Of a stretch of DNA of 64,000 nucleotides, positions 47,093-59,200 are shown piece by piece. The DNA is from Trema orientale (lineage: Eukaryota > Streptophyta > Magnoliopsida > Rosales > Cannabaceae). The translations under genes were made by a program, and so were the position numbers. Below the pieces are notes generated by a model. That model worked only from the letters and a program-made list of their open reading frames with translations. It did no database searches and had not been told where the DNA came from. The DNA lies in assembly GCA_002914845.1 (NCBI GenBank), contig JXTC01000120.1, positions 330,626 through 394,625 of the forward strand. Reading direction: 5' to 3'. Numbering within the stretch: the stretch's first letter is position 1; every line of letters starts with the position of its first letter.

Positions 47093-50000
47093 TCATGTTC
47101 TTCCTTTTTTCTTTTTGGTAGAGAACCTGTGATCTTTAGGTGATTTGGATAGGCTATGCACTAGACGTGAGGAAGCACTTGACAGCTTGCAATCCACTTC
47201 TTTAATAATCTCACTGTTCCTGCAGAAGGCCATAAAATTCTGAACTTCATTTGTTACTTAATCCTTGAGAGTATTTAGTAGGTGCTGAATAATCTCGAGT
47301 GTTATCCATAGATGCTCCTCCCATGGCCAGAATTACAGTACATGACACACAAGGTAAGATGGCTTATGTTTAAAAGTAAAACATATTTTAGCTATTCTAA
47401 ATTCCCCTACCAACAAAATCTAAAACATTAAATTTTAAACCAAAGAAGTGTAACGAAGTGCTGAATTTCAAAATTAGGAAACTCGATTTCATCACTAAAA
47501 ACACTCTTTGTATCTAGGTACGACAAAATATCTGGGGTCCCCAGCTTCAATCCAACAAAAATATACAGACATTACATTGATTTCAATATCTGGCCAGAAT
47601 TAGCTTATTTTTTCTCAAAGGAGACAATCATCGATAACCAAATATAGTATACCACAAGTATGTTAATTAAATCATATTTTATTACCATTTCTTTCATAAT
47701 GAGTGCATGTACGGGTCTATCTCTTTCTGTTGACAGATAGTTCCAAATCTCCACCAGCTTCGCTTTTACATATATGTCGACCAAAAACTAATGATTCACT
47801 CGATCGGTACAATGTACTAGAATCTACAATGACACAATTTTCAATTGATCAACTACAATATTAAGAATTGGAACAAAAAAAATCTATAGATAGTTATTCT
47901 ATTTAGGTAATGCAATAAAACACAAAGTTATGATACTTACATGTTCATAAGCTTTTAAATCACCAAGATACCTCTGCTTTTGGTCTTGTTCTCCAGCATA
48001 TCAACTAAAGGTCATTATTGCTCCCAGATAATTTTGCTGTAAATTCATTGACAAAAATAGATGCACTAATCATAGTAATGATCATATAATAAATTGTTAC
48101 ATACATATATGACTGTTACTATACTTACGAAAATCTGTGTTGGCATGTACCACCAAGTAGCTGGCTTCAGATGTGAACGAGCACATTCGACATGAGTCAG
48201 AATCTATGAGAAGCAACATAGGATCTAGCAAAAGAAAAAGAAAAGATAATAAAGTTAACTAAAGATTCTATGCAACATTAAAAGACTATCAACTAAATCA
48301 GGACACTTATGATGTCAATATAACCTACTTGTCCATCAATTTCATGATTTAGTTTGATGCAATTAAGGGTTTTATAGCTAAGCTCCAATTTCCCGTAACA
48401 CGCAAGTACATTGCTACATGTTAAATAATGAAAGTCATATATTATACATAATTAAGAGAGCAACCAACTCTATTTAAACTCAAACTTATTGACATAACAA
48501 AATACCTCATATTTTGAGTTTCATCAAAAATATCTTCAGCCAATTCAAAGTCACTCTCATCTATAAGCGCAACATTGGATACCATCGGCCTGTAATATAA
48601 CTGATGACGGGCTAGAACATGAAACTGTGGGGCTTGAGATTCTATTACCAATCCTTGCACTTGGAGGGACTGTATATCTTACATGAAGCTGCATCAAATA
48701 CAATTAACCATGTTATTATAACGTTTACAAAATTAAATTTTAATACCATATCAGAAGTTTCTAGAATATATCATTTAGCTTATTATCATGATTAGCCCTT
48801 TATTGTCATACTTTTATATCCATCAGCCCATCTGATGGATCTAACTACCCATCTTACATTAGCCGCTGACTAAAATGTAATGGTAGGAACCGATCTATTA
48901 ACTAAACCAATATGCCTATGCACATTATGGAAATACATCAGTTGCAAATTTCATTTACATATGGTTAACATTAACAAACAATATAGAGTTCTTCTACTAA
49001 AGTAATCCTAAACTTACAAACACATCACTAATAGTCAAAATTGTTACTTAAATTAATATATATTACCTGCAAGAAGAGAGTGCATCCAAGCATGTGCTTT
49101 GTCGACTGCTTTCTAAATCCAGCTACAGAGGCCATCAAGAACTCTAACATGTACGAAGCCCAGTTTTTATTGCGAATACAGAGAAATGATAGGTAATTCC
49201 AAAGGTATATCTCTTTCCACAAAATCACCCACTACCTTTCCAACTCACCCATTTACCATCTCTCCTTTTATTCTGCTTATTATTGCCTTCAAGACACTCC
49301 TCTCAAACAACCTCTAGGCCTAACAAACTCCCTAACCAAGTAGCGAGTCCTAATCCCCTGCATACGTAAGCTGTCTAGCCACTACAAAGACCACCAGCCT
49401 GCTTACGACCCCTCTTTACATAACTAAATTTAACTGGAGTCTTACCAAAATACTAACTGCCTCAATTCATGTCTATAGTTCCAATATGCATAATTAACAA
49501 CCAAGATACACCTATAAAACTTCTACATAGTTCAAAATAAAATCCCAAACTAATAAACAAATTACTCTATATAATAACTAATTACCCTTCATATTTCCTC
49601 TCCCTAAAATTTGAACAATATAGTAAAATAACATCTATCGACCTTAAAGTCAAGCTTTCTACATACTTTCTGACTATATTATTATAACAACCAGAGGAGC
49701 AAATAGCAACATTAGAGTATGTAAACCCCAATCTGCAGACAGGGAACAATCTTGTATTTTGCATTAATTCTTTTTTCCACTATTGTCTTTTAGCTTAACC
49801 ACTTTTAATTGACAATATGAACAAACTAAACAAACATTTTTATAGCATGCAATCATTTAAAATAAAATAAAAAAATTGAGGCCTCAACCACTGCAATATG
49901 AAGAACCATAAGAACAACAGAATCTACCACTACTACCACTTTCATCTTTTTGGGCTGAAAGAAATCAAAAGTGAAATATTATGAAATTATGGAAATTATA

Positions 50001-50110
50001 GAAATACTGACCTGGAACTAACAAACAAAGAACTAGGGCTCGACGAAGAGAACCCAAACCTTGACCTCTCCCTCGTCTACTACTTCAACGTCGATCGAAC
50101 CTTCCTTCAT
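47093..50110 (-). pseudogene. Decaying multi-exon gene of unrecognised family
   Basis: Several minus-strand exons join in phase. 49228-49067 is open (...STKHMLGCTLFLQ). 48669-48506 reads SLQVQGLVIESQAPQF..., including DESDFELAEDIFDETQ. 48413-48329 reads NVLACYGKLELSYKTLNC.... 48203-48129 reads ILTHVECARSHLKPATWWYM.... 48036-47941 reads QNYLGAIMTFS, then TGA, then YAGEQDQKQRYLGDLKAYEH. 47769-47686 reads KAKLVEIWNYLSTERDRP. 47345-47093 includes EIIQHLLNTLKD, TAA, VTNEVQNFMAFCRNSEIIKE and a basic end STKKKKGRT. All junctions from 48669 to 47941 have GT/AG. A leader-like segment with ATG (50110) encodes MKEGSIDVEVVDEGEVK. The internal TGA (48003-48001) and TAA are each one C-to-T change from Arg and Gln codons, and the acceptor before 47769 is missing. 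I do not recognise the family. The basic tail suggests a nuclear protein. Confidence 0.5.
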
Positions 50111-50761
50111 TTTTTTTTTCTTAATCTGAGACCCCCTTGCTTTTTGCCCTAATTCTCACGCAAATTCTCAGTAAAAATCTCAAAATGAAAAGCTGGAAAT
50201 TGAAAAGTGGTGCGTAGAATCCGTGTATCTCGGCTATCACCCTCATTACCCCTACTGAGCTATTCTACTACTTGATCATAGCCTTTGTCAGGTACTTTTA
50301 ATTTTTAACCATTGGATTGTCTTTTAAATACGATTAATGACTAAGATTAAAGACGGGATGAGTCCTCTTTTTTGTCTAAGTGGGACATGACTATTACTAT
50401 AAATATATATATATATACACACATATATATGGGTTAATGTCACAAATAATCTCTGAACTATTCAGTTTATGATAATTTAGTCCTCAAATATTTAATTATA
50501 GCAATTAAACCTCTGAACTCTCCAACTAACAATAACCTTTATTAAAAAGTGTAATTCAATACGCTACAAATTAATCATCGGTAACATACAACCAATTATT
50601 GACTTTCCTATCAAAGATACTTGGTCCATCGGTATACATATGTGTATGTATTTATATGCATGTGCATGTTATGAATTATGTTTGATCTTAGATCAAACCC
50701 TCTCAATCTTCTTGTTGCATATTTATTATTTGTTTTTATCAGTCTTATATATTTATATATT
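50111..50761. other. Intergenic region with TA microsatellite
   Basis: Upstream flank of the minus-strand pseudogene. TA/CA repeats lie at 50400-50430, followed by GGGTTAATGTCACAAATAAT, which resembles a MITE terminus, but I could not define a second end. Confidence 0.35.
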
Positions 50762-50800
50762 ACTAGTCGCTATACCGCGCTTTGCGTGAGTTGTATTAAT
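50762..50800 (-). mobile_element. Helitron-like 3' terminus
   Basis: Read on the minus strand, the sequence ACGCAAAGCGCGG can form a short stem and is followed within about 12 bp by CTAGT, the arrangement of Helitron 3' ends (hairpin then CTRRT). The stem is weak, and the matching TC 5' end was not identified. The body would extend to higher coordinates and would include the triplicated repeat. Confidence 0.35.
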
Positions 50801-50829
50801 ATTGCATACATTAAACCTAATGTATAGTT

Positions 50830-51480
50830 AAGTTCAATGTATTTCAACATTAAAAAATATATTTATCTCTATATTTATTTTGATGAGACGAACGTAGCAC
50901 AACCATTTGTTCGATGAATTAAATTTATTATAAGCTATCATTAATATTAAATTAAATACAATATTATATAACACATGTATATATTACAACCAATCATAGT
51001 AAAGAAAAATAATGATAGGACCAATCATATCATGAAAAAATTAAGATTTTTCTAAAAACTTTAAAAATAGAATAATGATCAAAGATATAGTTAGGTTCAA
51101 TGTTTTCAACATCAAAAAATATATTTATCTCTTTATTTATTTTGATGAGACGAATGTAACACAACTTTTTGATGTTCGATGAACTAAATTTAATATAAGT
51201 AATCATTAATATTAAATTAAATATAATATTTTATAAAATATTAAATTATGTTTTTATCTCTCTCTATATTTATTTTGATGAGACGAATGTAGCACAATTA
51301 TTTGTTCGATTCGATGAACTAAATTTATTATAAGATATCATTAATATTAAATTAATTACAATATTATATAATGTATATATTACAACCAATCATAGCAAAG
51401 AAAAATAATGATAGGACCAATCATATCATGAAAAAATTAGGATTTTTCTAAAAATTTTAAAATAAAATGGTGATCAAAGA
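50830..51480 (+). repeat. Triplicated ~130-260-bp repeat
   Basis: Three direct copies start near 50850, 51108 and 51240. Each contains AATATATTTATCTCT-like sequence, TTTATTTTGATGAGACGAA, GTTCGATGAAYTAAATTTA and ATCATTAATATTAAATTAA. Copies 1 and 3 continue into ACAACCAATCATAG and AAATAATGATAGGACCAATC; copy 2 is truncated there. Non-coding. Confidence 0.75.
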
Positions 51481-51509
51481 AGCTATCAGAGTTTTGAGCT
51501 TCAGACTTA

Positions 51510-51540
<31 letters not shown>

Positions 51541-53185
51541 TGTTACTATATTAGAAAAAGTAATGCGCTTTGGGAAATAATAGACGTTATTGCAGCTGCT
51601 TGAGTTTTTTAATATTTTCTTCTCAAATGATAATCTTCTCACGACAAGGACTTTTTTTCTATTATTATTTTATATTGCTTCTTTTGTCTTTATGTGAATG
51701 AAACAATGGGTTTTATTATTATTGAACCAAGCTCAAATATTATAACGATGGACTACTTCTCACAGATATAAAATAAAAGATAATGGATTATTAGTCATTC
51801 TATCTTATCTATTTCCTTTTCTTTAATTTCACATTATTCGTTCCTTTCAAAAAAATTCATTTTATTTCCTTGATTTTTTTGGAAAGGTTCATTCACCTTT
51901 TTTTTAAAATTTTTTTTTACTTAAACATAGATGAGTAGTATAATACCATTATATTTTTCGTTACTTTTATTATTTAAACTACCTAATGCATTGTGAATAT
52001 ACTATATATGCAATTATGCTTGGTTGTTAATACACTAGATATCACATGTTTCACATTTTTTTTCAGTTAAAAAGCAAACACTTTTTATTTCCACATTCGA
52101 TTGAATTTTTATTTTCATATATTACGTAAGTATTTATATATTAATATGGTTGTTAGCGGGTTTTGTTAGCTTATTGAAATTTGATGATAGCATGATTTTT
52201 GTTTTTTAAAATTTGAGTGAGGCAACTAAGCTTTTAAATAGTAGAATTAGGACGACTTCTTCTGTCAGGGTTTGCCTTTTCACGTGTAACCTATTTTAAA
52301 GCATACTTATTTGATAATCTCCTACAAAAACTTCAAAATTGGAATCATTTATCTCATATACTTTGATCACTCCTCTATGACCGGATTTCAAATTAGAGTT
52401 TGCTTGCATAAGGATAAGATGTGCGAATGTTTTGATCGTAGGGACGGAATCAAAGGGGGTTTATGGGTTTTCTTTTTTTCTTTTTTTTTTTTTCTTTTTC
52501 TTTCTTTATTTATTTTTTTTCTGTCATTCAGGCATATAGAGTGAAGGGTGGATGGAGAAGGAAGAAGAAGAGAGAATGTACCTGAAATACCCAAAAAGCC
52601 CTAGAAAAAATGCCCATGTGACAAACTTGTGCCACCTTCCATCTTCAGTTTGATGGCCCCTAGCAATTTGGGTGTATCTGCTACTGATTTTTAATTGAAG
52701 GACTTGATTGTCAATTTTTAATTGAAATCTATTAAGAGTATTTTTATTTGTACTTATGTGGTAGTAATTTTATAAAATGGTAGTATATCCATATATCTAT
52801 TACTATATAATAAGTGTGGATATACTTTGAGACTTGTGTCAATCCTATGCTCAAGCTATGTGCTTGCTTTCTTATTATTATTATTATTATTATTTTGGGA
52901 AAAAGCCAGCCCATTTATTTAACTCAGACACTTATTGTTAATGATTCCATTTTCTTTTATACTGTTTTCTTAATTTCTTAATTTGGTTTTTTTTTAATAA
53001 AAAAAATGAGCTCGTTTATTTAACTAATAATACTTATTACTAAATGGGTCCAACTTTTTTTTTATAATGTTTTCTTAATTTTTTTATTTAGTGGAAACAT
53101 AAATATAAAATTGATTTTATATAAATAAATATTAAATTAATCTTATATAATAAACTTTATATATATATGTATATATATGGGTGAC
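51481..53185. other. Intergenic region, no gene
   Basis: AT-rich, with a pyrimidine-rich segment at 52460-52530 and ATT repeats at about 52877-52893. The sequence near 52797 (TCTATTACTATATAATAAG) resembles a plus-strand Helitron 5' end, but no partner was found. Confidence 0.4.
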
Positions 53186-54067
53186 GTTTCAATGGAATTT
53201 TTTGTTTTTGCTCTATGGATAGGTACTCTAATTTGGGCCATTAGATTTTAATCTAATGGTTATAATAATATTAGTAATTTTATCAAAAAGAAAGATCTAT
53301 TTAATCTGTATATATATATGGAAAATTATTTATGATTAAAAATATTGGCAACCTTTTATGACCTATGAGTTGGACATTTTTTTTTCAATTTTTTTTTTTG
53401 TTTTTATTCTCATTCCATGTTTGATAATGATTTGATAATTATTGATTAAAATATTATTTTTGTGTTTTTTTATTAACTATCAAATGTATTAATAGTCATC
53501 ACTCACCTTCTTTCTCTTTTTTTTTTTCTTTCATTTTACGTGTTTCATAAAAAATTACTTTTTAATAAAACAATCAACTATTTTTTGATTAATGATTTGA
53601 TTATTATTGATTAAAATATTATTTTCTGCATATTTTTCAATTTTTTTAATCAACTAACGTGAATTTTTTTTTTATCATGATTAACGTGTATTTGGTCCCA
53701 AAAAAAAATAACTAACAATAAAAAAATGAAAACGTGCATATTCCTAAAAAAATAAAAATAAAAATAAAAAAACCAAACCGTGTATCTCAAAAAATATTAT
53801 CAAAACACTTTCAAAAAAAATAACTATATATATATCAAAATATTAAATACTAATAATTTTGATTATAAAATTTCTTAAAAAACCATTCCAAATTATTTTC
53901 TTTGAAAAATCATTCCCAAATCTTATTCCTGACTCAATGGAAAGATGATTATCTAAAAAATTAGAATAGGAATGGTTGTAGGTAAAAATGACTTGCAATT
54001 TTCAAGTTATTTTCAACTTGGTCAAAGTACTTATCCATAGAGCAAAAACAAAAAACTCTATTGAAAC
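53186..54067. mobile_element. TIR element of unassigned class, 882 bp, flanked by (TA)n
   Basis: The left end GTTTCAATGGAATTTTTTGT continues TTTTGCTCTATGGATAGGTACT. The right end on the opposite strand is GTTTCAATAGAGTTTTTTGT, then TTTTGCTCTATGGATAAGTACT. This makes a terminal inverted repeat of at least 42 bp with few mismatches. TA repeats lie just outside both ends. The interior is AT-rich without a transposase. Confidence 0.75.
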
Positions 54068-54089
54068 ATGATCTATATATATATATATT

Positions 54090-54245
54090 TTAAAAAAGTG
54101 GGGTTTAACTAATGACCTCCATTTATTACAAATTAAAAGAAAGTACTTACTACTACTCAATCTCCACCTCACCACATTAGGGATAATAGGTTTTCACGCC
54201 TACTTTTGGTGTGACTCGAACTTAAGACCGAAATCCCAGGTACTG
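54090..54245 (-). mobile_element. SINE fragment (reverse), same family as 2316-2489
   Basis: On the minus strand, GAGGTCATTAGTTAAACCCC and ACTTTTTT match the 3' end of the SINE at 2316-2489, preceded by TTTCTTTTAATTTGTAATAA. Farther upstream, AGTTCGAGTCAC fits a B box. The A box is uncertain. Confidence 0.6.
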
Positions 54246-55109
54246 AGTGTATGATAAAGTTTATATTATTTTTTATATAAATATGAAACAAATAAATTTT
54301 TTTCTTTTAATTTCTTTATTGTTTTCTTAATTCCCTATTTTTCTTCGCTGAATTATTCTTAGTAAACAATATTAAATAGTATAAGATTTGAATTACAGTA
54401 AAATTACTGTATTCATATATAATATATTTAAGAACAATTATGGGCATGTGGCTTTGACACTAGTATAAATCTGTATCTAGTAGTATCTATATATAGTAGT
54501 ATATACTAAAAGAACCTTAAAGCAGCTCTTTGTGGAATCTTTGTATTAATTTCTCATATGTCCTCTTTTTTGTCCTTCTGTGGAAACAAAATCAACTTTC
54601 GTATTAATTTATCATCTACCCTCTTTGTGTTATTACAGAGGGGGGTCTATTACTACTTTTTTGTCTATTCTTCTAACTTTATTTCTAAACTCACTCTCTT
54701 TATTAGAATTTAAAATGGAATTTTTACTTAAGAGATAACTTATCATTCCTAAATTATTCCTTGATTCAATTATTTTCTTCTCTTCCCACCCTTTCTCCTT
54801 TTTGCATTTACTTCTACCTCTATCTACCAATCTTCTTTTTTATTTTCATTTTTCCTCTTTTTTGTGCTTTTCACCTCTTTTTTTGCTTTTCCAACTTTTT
54901 TTTTAATTGTTAAACGTGGTAAACCTAATTTGATCAAGCAATTAATCCTTACGTTTATTAGTGAGTTAGTATTTTAGTTTTTGTTATTTCAAATTCATTT
55001 ATATTTTATCCCTATAAAATAAATACGTAAATTAAAAATTATTAGCCAAAATATAGATTAATCGGAATTCTAAATGTGTTCTCACTTTTTTTAACTAAAA
55101 AAGTAAATG

Positions 55110-55783
55110 TAGGAGTGTTCATGGCCGGTTTGGACGGTCTAAATCGTCAATCCAAAAACCAATCCGAATGTGCAGTTTGGCCGGTTTATCAATCCGTGCG
55201 GTTTGAGTTTGTCGATTCAAACCGGCCAAACCGCACCTACATTTTTGCGGCCGGTTTGAGCGGTTTCCGTGGTTTGAAAACTTACAAAATTTGAATTAAT
55301 ACAATATCAACTAAGCTCATATCATAATCATATTTCATCTAAAATATAAAGTCCGAATATAAAACGAAACCATAACATAGTTAAAAGCTATAACCAAATC
55401 GAAAGTCATAGTAAACTTAAATTTTAGTTACAACTTACAACTTAATCAAAATTGAATAGTAAACTTAAAGTCTTTAATCCTAAACATATCACAACAACAA
55501 GACTTAAAGTCTAAAATATCATAAGAGTCTTAAATTTAAAATGAATAAGCTTAAATTTTTAACTATTAATATACATTTAAAAAAAAAAACATATACAAAC
55601 TTATTGGCCGGTTCGGTTTGAATTCGACCGAATTTTTCTAAAACCGAAAACCAAATCGGCCAAGTCGGTTTTCATATTTTCTAATCCATAACCGGCCATT
55701 TAAGAAAAAAAACTGCACGGATTGGACGGTTTGAATTGGATTGGGCGGTTTCCACGGTTTAGCGGTTTTTTTAAACACCCCTA
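55110..55783. mobile_element. hAT-type MITE with perfect 8-bp target duplication
   Basis: The ends are TAGGAGTGTTCATGG and, on the other strand, TAGGGGTGTTTAAAA, an inverted terminus with one mismatch in the first 10 bases. AGTAAATG flanks both sides exactly (55102-55109 and 55784-55791). The subterminal arms carry many CCGGTTTGG, GGTTTGAATT and CGGTTT motifs in both orientations, and the 55280-55600 core is AT-rich. No transposase. It lies about 0.48 kb upstream of the SDR start codon. Confidence 0.9.
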
Positions 55784-55918
55784 AGTAAATGTATAAATGA
55801 GCTATAAAAGGAGATTGCCATAAAAGAAGATTTAATAGAGAGGACAAAAAGAAGCAAGCAACATTGCCATAAAATCAGGAAGCAATGGAAATTAAGTTAA
55901 GAGAGATGACGTGCAAGG

Positions 55919-56116
55919 CACGTGACCTCTTTTATTAGCATATAACTTTTTTTCTTTTTTGGTCGAAACGTCGATGTTACTAGCATATAACTTAATACCA
56001 TGAACCTCTTTCTTCCCAAAACAAGAAAGAAAATAAAAAATAAAAACCATATGATACGAGTACTAAGTATAGGCTCATGTGTGGTCACGCACGTGCCATC
56101 ACCGAGTATATATAAA
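55919..56116 (+). promoter_or_regulatory. SDR promoter: two G-boxes and a TATA box
   Basis: CACGTG occurs at 55919-55924 (within GGCACGTGACC, preceded by TGACGTGC) and again at 56090-56095. A TATATATAAA follows at 56107-56116, 146 bp before the ATG at 56262. ACGT-core boxes are bound by bZIP and bHLH factors in light, stress and ABA responses. Regulation of this gene by them is an inference. Confidence 0.55.
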
Positions 56117-56261
56117 ACTTCCACAAGCCACCTAGCAGAAGCACTAGCAAGACCGATAGTGTCTTTTTTTTTTCACATCTCCAACTCAACGGCCCCTTTT
56201 ATGTCCTTGAAACCAGTGGTGGTGAGATGCTTATCATAGACAAGAAAACCGAATAGAGGAT

Positions 56262-59200
56262 ATGAAGCAGTTGCTGGTTCAGACCCAGATGGGATTCATG
56301 GCGACCAGGGGTCTTCCCTTGAGGCTGATGCGTAGATCTTCATTCTCTTCTTCTTCTGCTACGAAATGGGAAGGTGGGGTTTCCATGGTGCAGGGAGCTT
56401 CCAGAGGAATTGGCCTTGAATTCGTAATCTCTTTCTTTCACCCTTCCTTCCTTTTGCTTTCCCACGTCTTCAATTTTTTCTCTTCGGTAATTTATACTAT
56501 AAACCATTTCTTACCTCTTAGAATTCTAATTCATGAAATGCACTTCTTTACATTTTTTTTTATAAATATATCAAGAAATTCATTTCGTTTTTAATAGCTT
56601 ATGAAGGCATAATACTACCCATTGAAAATGATTAGAAGCTAAAACAACGAAGTTGGAATATTTCTACTCATAACAAACAGGCTTCCATCCTTCAATGCAG
56701 GAGAAGAGTTTTTTTTTTTTTAATTATATATAAATATATGGGCAACAATCCAGAAGGTATTTTTTTTTAAGCTATGCATAGGTATCAATTTGGCAAAATT
56801 TATCATGCACATTTTTTTATTATAAAAAGTAGGAGAGAGAAATAACATTAATAATGTACGTCTTTTCCTTTCATTTTTTTTCATGCACTTCATTATAACC
56901 GTACTACATTAGTCTTACCATATTAGTTGCCAATCCAATAAGTATTTATTTTTTAAACCTATGCATAGGTATTAATTTGGCCAATAAAAGTATTTATTTT
57001 TTTAACCTATGCATAGGTATAAATTTGGCCAATGAAAATTCATTATGCACATTTTTTTATTATAAAAAATAAAAGAGAGAAATAACATTAATAATGCACG
57101 TCTTTTTATACACCTCATTATAACTGTTGGATCACTATTAGATGATAATCTAACGGCTAAAAAAGAAATACCTACACATAGGTTAAAAAAAAAATAACTA
57201 CTGGATTGGCAATCAATATATATATATATATATAATGCAAATGGGTTTTGGCAAAATTGGTTTATTTTATGTTTGGTGTAAGTTATTGACATAAGAGCAA
57301 GTGGGTTTTGTCTGTACTTACATGTACTTGGGTTTATTTTGGTGATGATCTTCATACTTGTGCTCAATTTTAATTGTGGTATAATATGTTACCCTGTTTT
57401 GGTTGTGGCTTGATGTTCGATTTTGTTTGATGAACAGATTGTTTATATTTTACTGTCTCATATAGGTTAAGCAGCTGCTCGAGAAGGATGAGAAAGGCCA
57501 TGTTGTAGCCACTTGTCGTAATCCTAGCGGAGCAGCTGGCCTGCGTGATCTGAAAGACAAGTTTGCAGAACGGCTTAGTATACTGCCATTGGATGTGACT
57601 GTTGAAAGCACCATTGAGGTTATAACACTCTTTTTCCTATTCTGCATCTAATCTTGCTTAAACCTGAAAGAGACCAAACCGTAGCAGCTCTTGAGGCATT
57701 AATAATACTAGTTGTTTTGGCTTATCCGTCATTGCTTGAAAAGGTTCTTAGGCTTTGTTTGTGATGAAGTCTATGGATGGAAGAATCATTCTGGAGCAAA
57801 TATGATTCATTTTTCAGTTTTTGTTTTATGTTTCATGAAATTTTAACAGAACTACTTTTTGTATTTGATTACTCTACCAACTTTCAGGAATCTGCAAAGT
57901 CTATTAGAGAACAGTATGGCTCTTTAAATCTTCTGATAAATGCATCCGGGATTTTGTCAATACCTAACGTACTGCAACCTGGTAGAAATTTCAAGCATCG
58001 CTTAAAATAGGAGCCTAGATTAGCAAATGCCGAAACTTTTGTTCTTACTAATTCTCAGAAAGTCATTTTTTCTCTTTAACTTCGAGTACAGAAACAACAC
58101 TGAGCAAGGTTCAGAAGTCATCTTTGCTGTTTGCTTATGAGGTTAATGCTGTGGGTCCTATTCTAGTGATCAAGGTATTCTTCGCTTAAAAGTTTTCCTC
58201 AAGTATTTGATATGGTCATAGAATAGGTCATGCTTGCGTCCTTTGCATATTACGGACAGTGTATTTATTTATTTATTTCAAATTGAAGTGTATACATACA
58301 GGGTTTCTTGTAAGTGCTATAACTAGTAAAATGTGAATGTTTCCATGGTATTCGGTGTTTCTGTATGTTTCTTCAACGAACTATGGGAAGTAGCCTACAT
58401 CACATATTCAAATTTGAAAGACTGCAATTTTAGCACAAAGTGAAGCATGTAAAGTTGGCGTATCTTCTGTTATGCATAACACTTATTTGTTATAATCCCC
58501 CAGGAAACAATTTTGCTGATTCTCTCTTTTAGAAAGAAGTCTTCAACACTGCATTCACGGTACCTGATATATCACTTAAAATTGTTGTATCAGCAATTGT
58601 ATTTTCAAAATTCAAGTAGGATTAAGATTTATTAATTTACTATTTTCTCTTTTTGTAGTTTGGTCCTGTATTGCTTGTACCATTACTGCATTTGTTCTTT
58701 TTAACTGAATATTAGTCTGCCATTTGTGCAAGCAGCATATGTGGCCTCTTCTAAAGACTGGAGGAGGCTCTGGGACAGAAAGAGATGTTGCAGTTGTTGC
58801 CAACTTAAGTGCTAGGGTGGGATCCATTGGTGATAATCACCTTGGGGGTTGGCATTCTTATCGTGCTTCGAAGACCGCACTTAATCAGTGTAAATTTTTT
58901 TGTTTAAAGTCTTCTTGTAGTTCTAGTTTTCATATTTAAAAAATAATGATAGTGCCTGAGCGAAAAAGCAAATAATGATAGTGAACATTGACTCTGTTCC
59001 TTCTTTACTTTCCATAAGCATTAGGAACATACCATATGCCCTGGTCTTACTGTTTCCTCAACATTTCTTCGGAGTTTGTGTTAGGCAATGTCCTAGGTTA
59101 TAGTTTGAACTTTGAAAGCAAAATAACTACATTACAAAGAGATCTTGAACGAAGGCAATTAACTCGTTATACTCATAGCCTTTATGACCATTGCTTTGTA

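Noticed and set aside
48001-48003. TGA as a selenocysteine codon
   Set aside because: Flowering plants lack the selenocysteine insertion pathway, and a second stop (TAA) occurs downstream.
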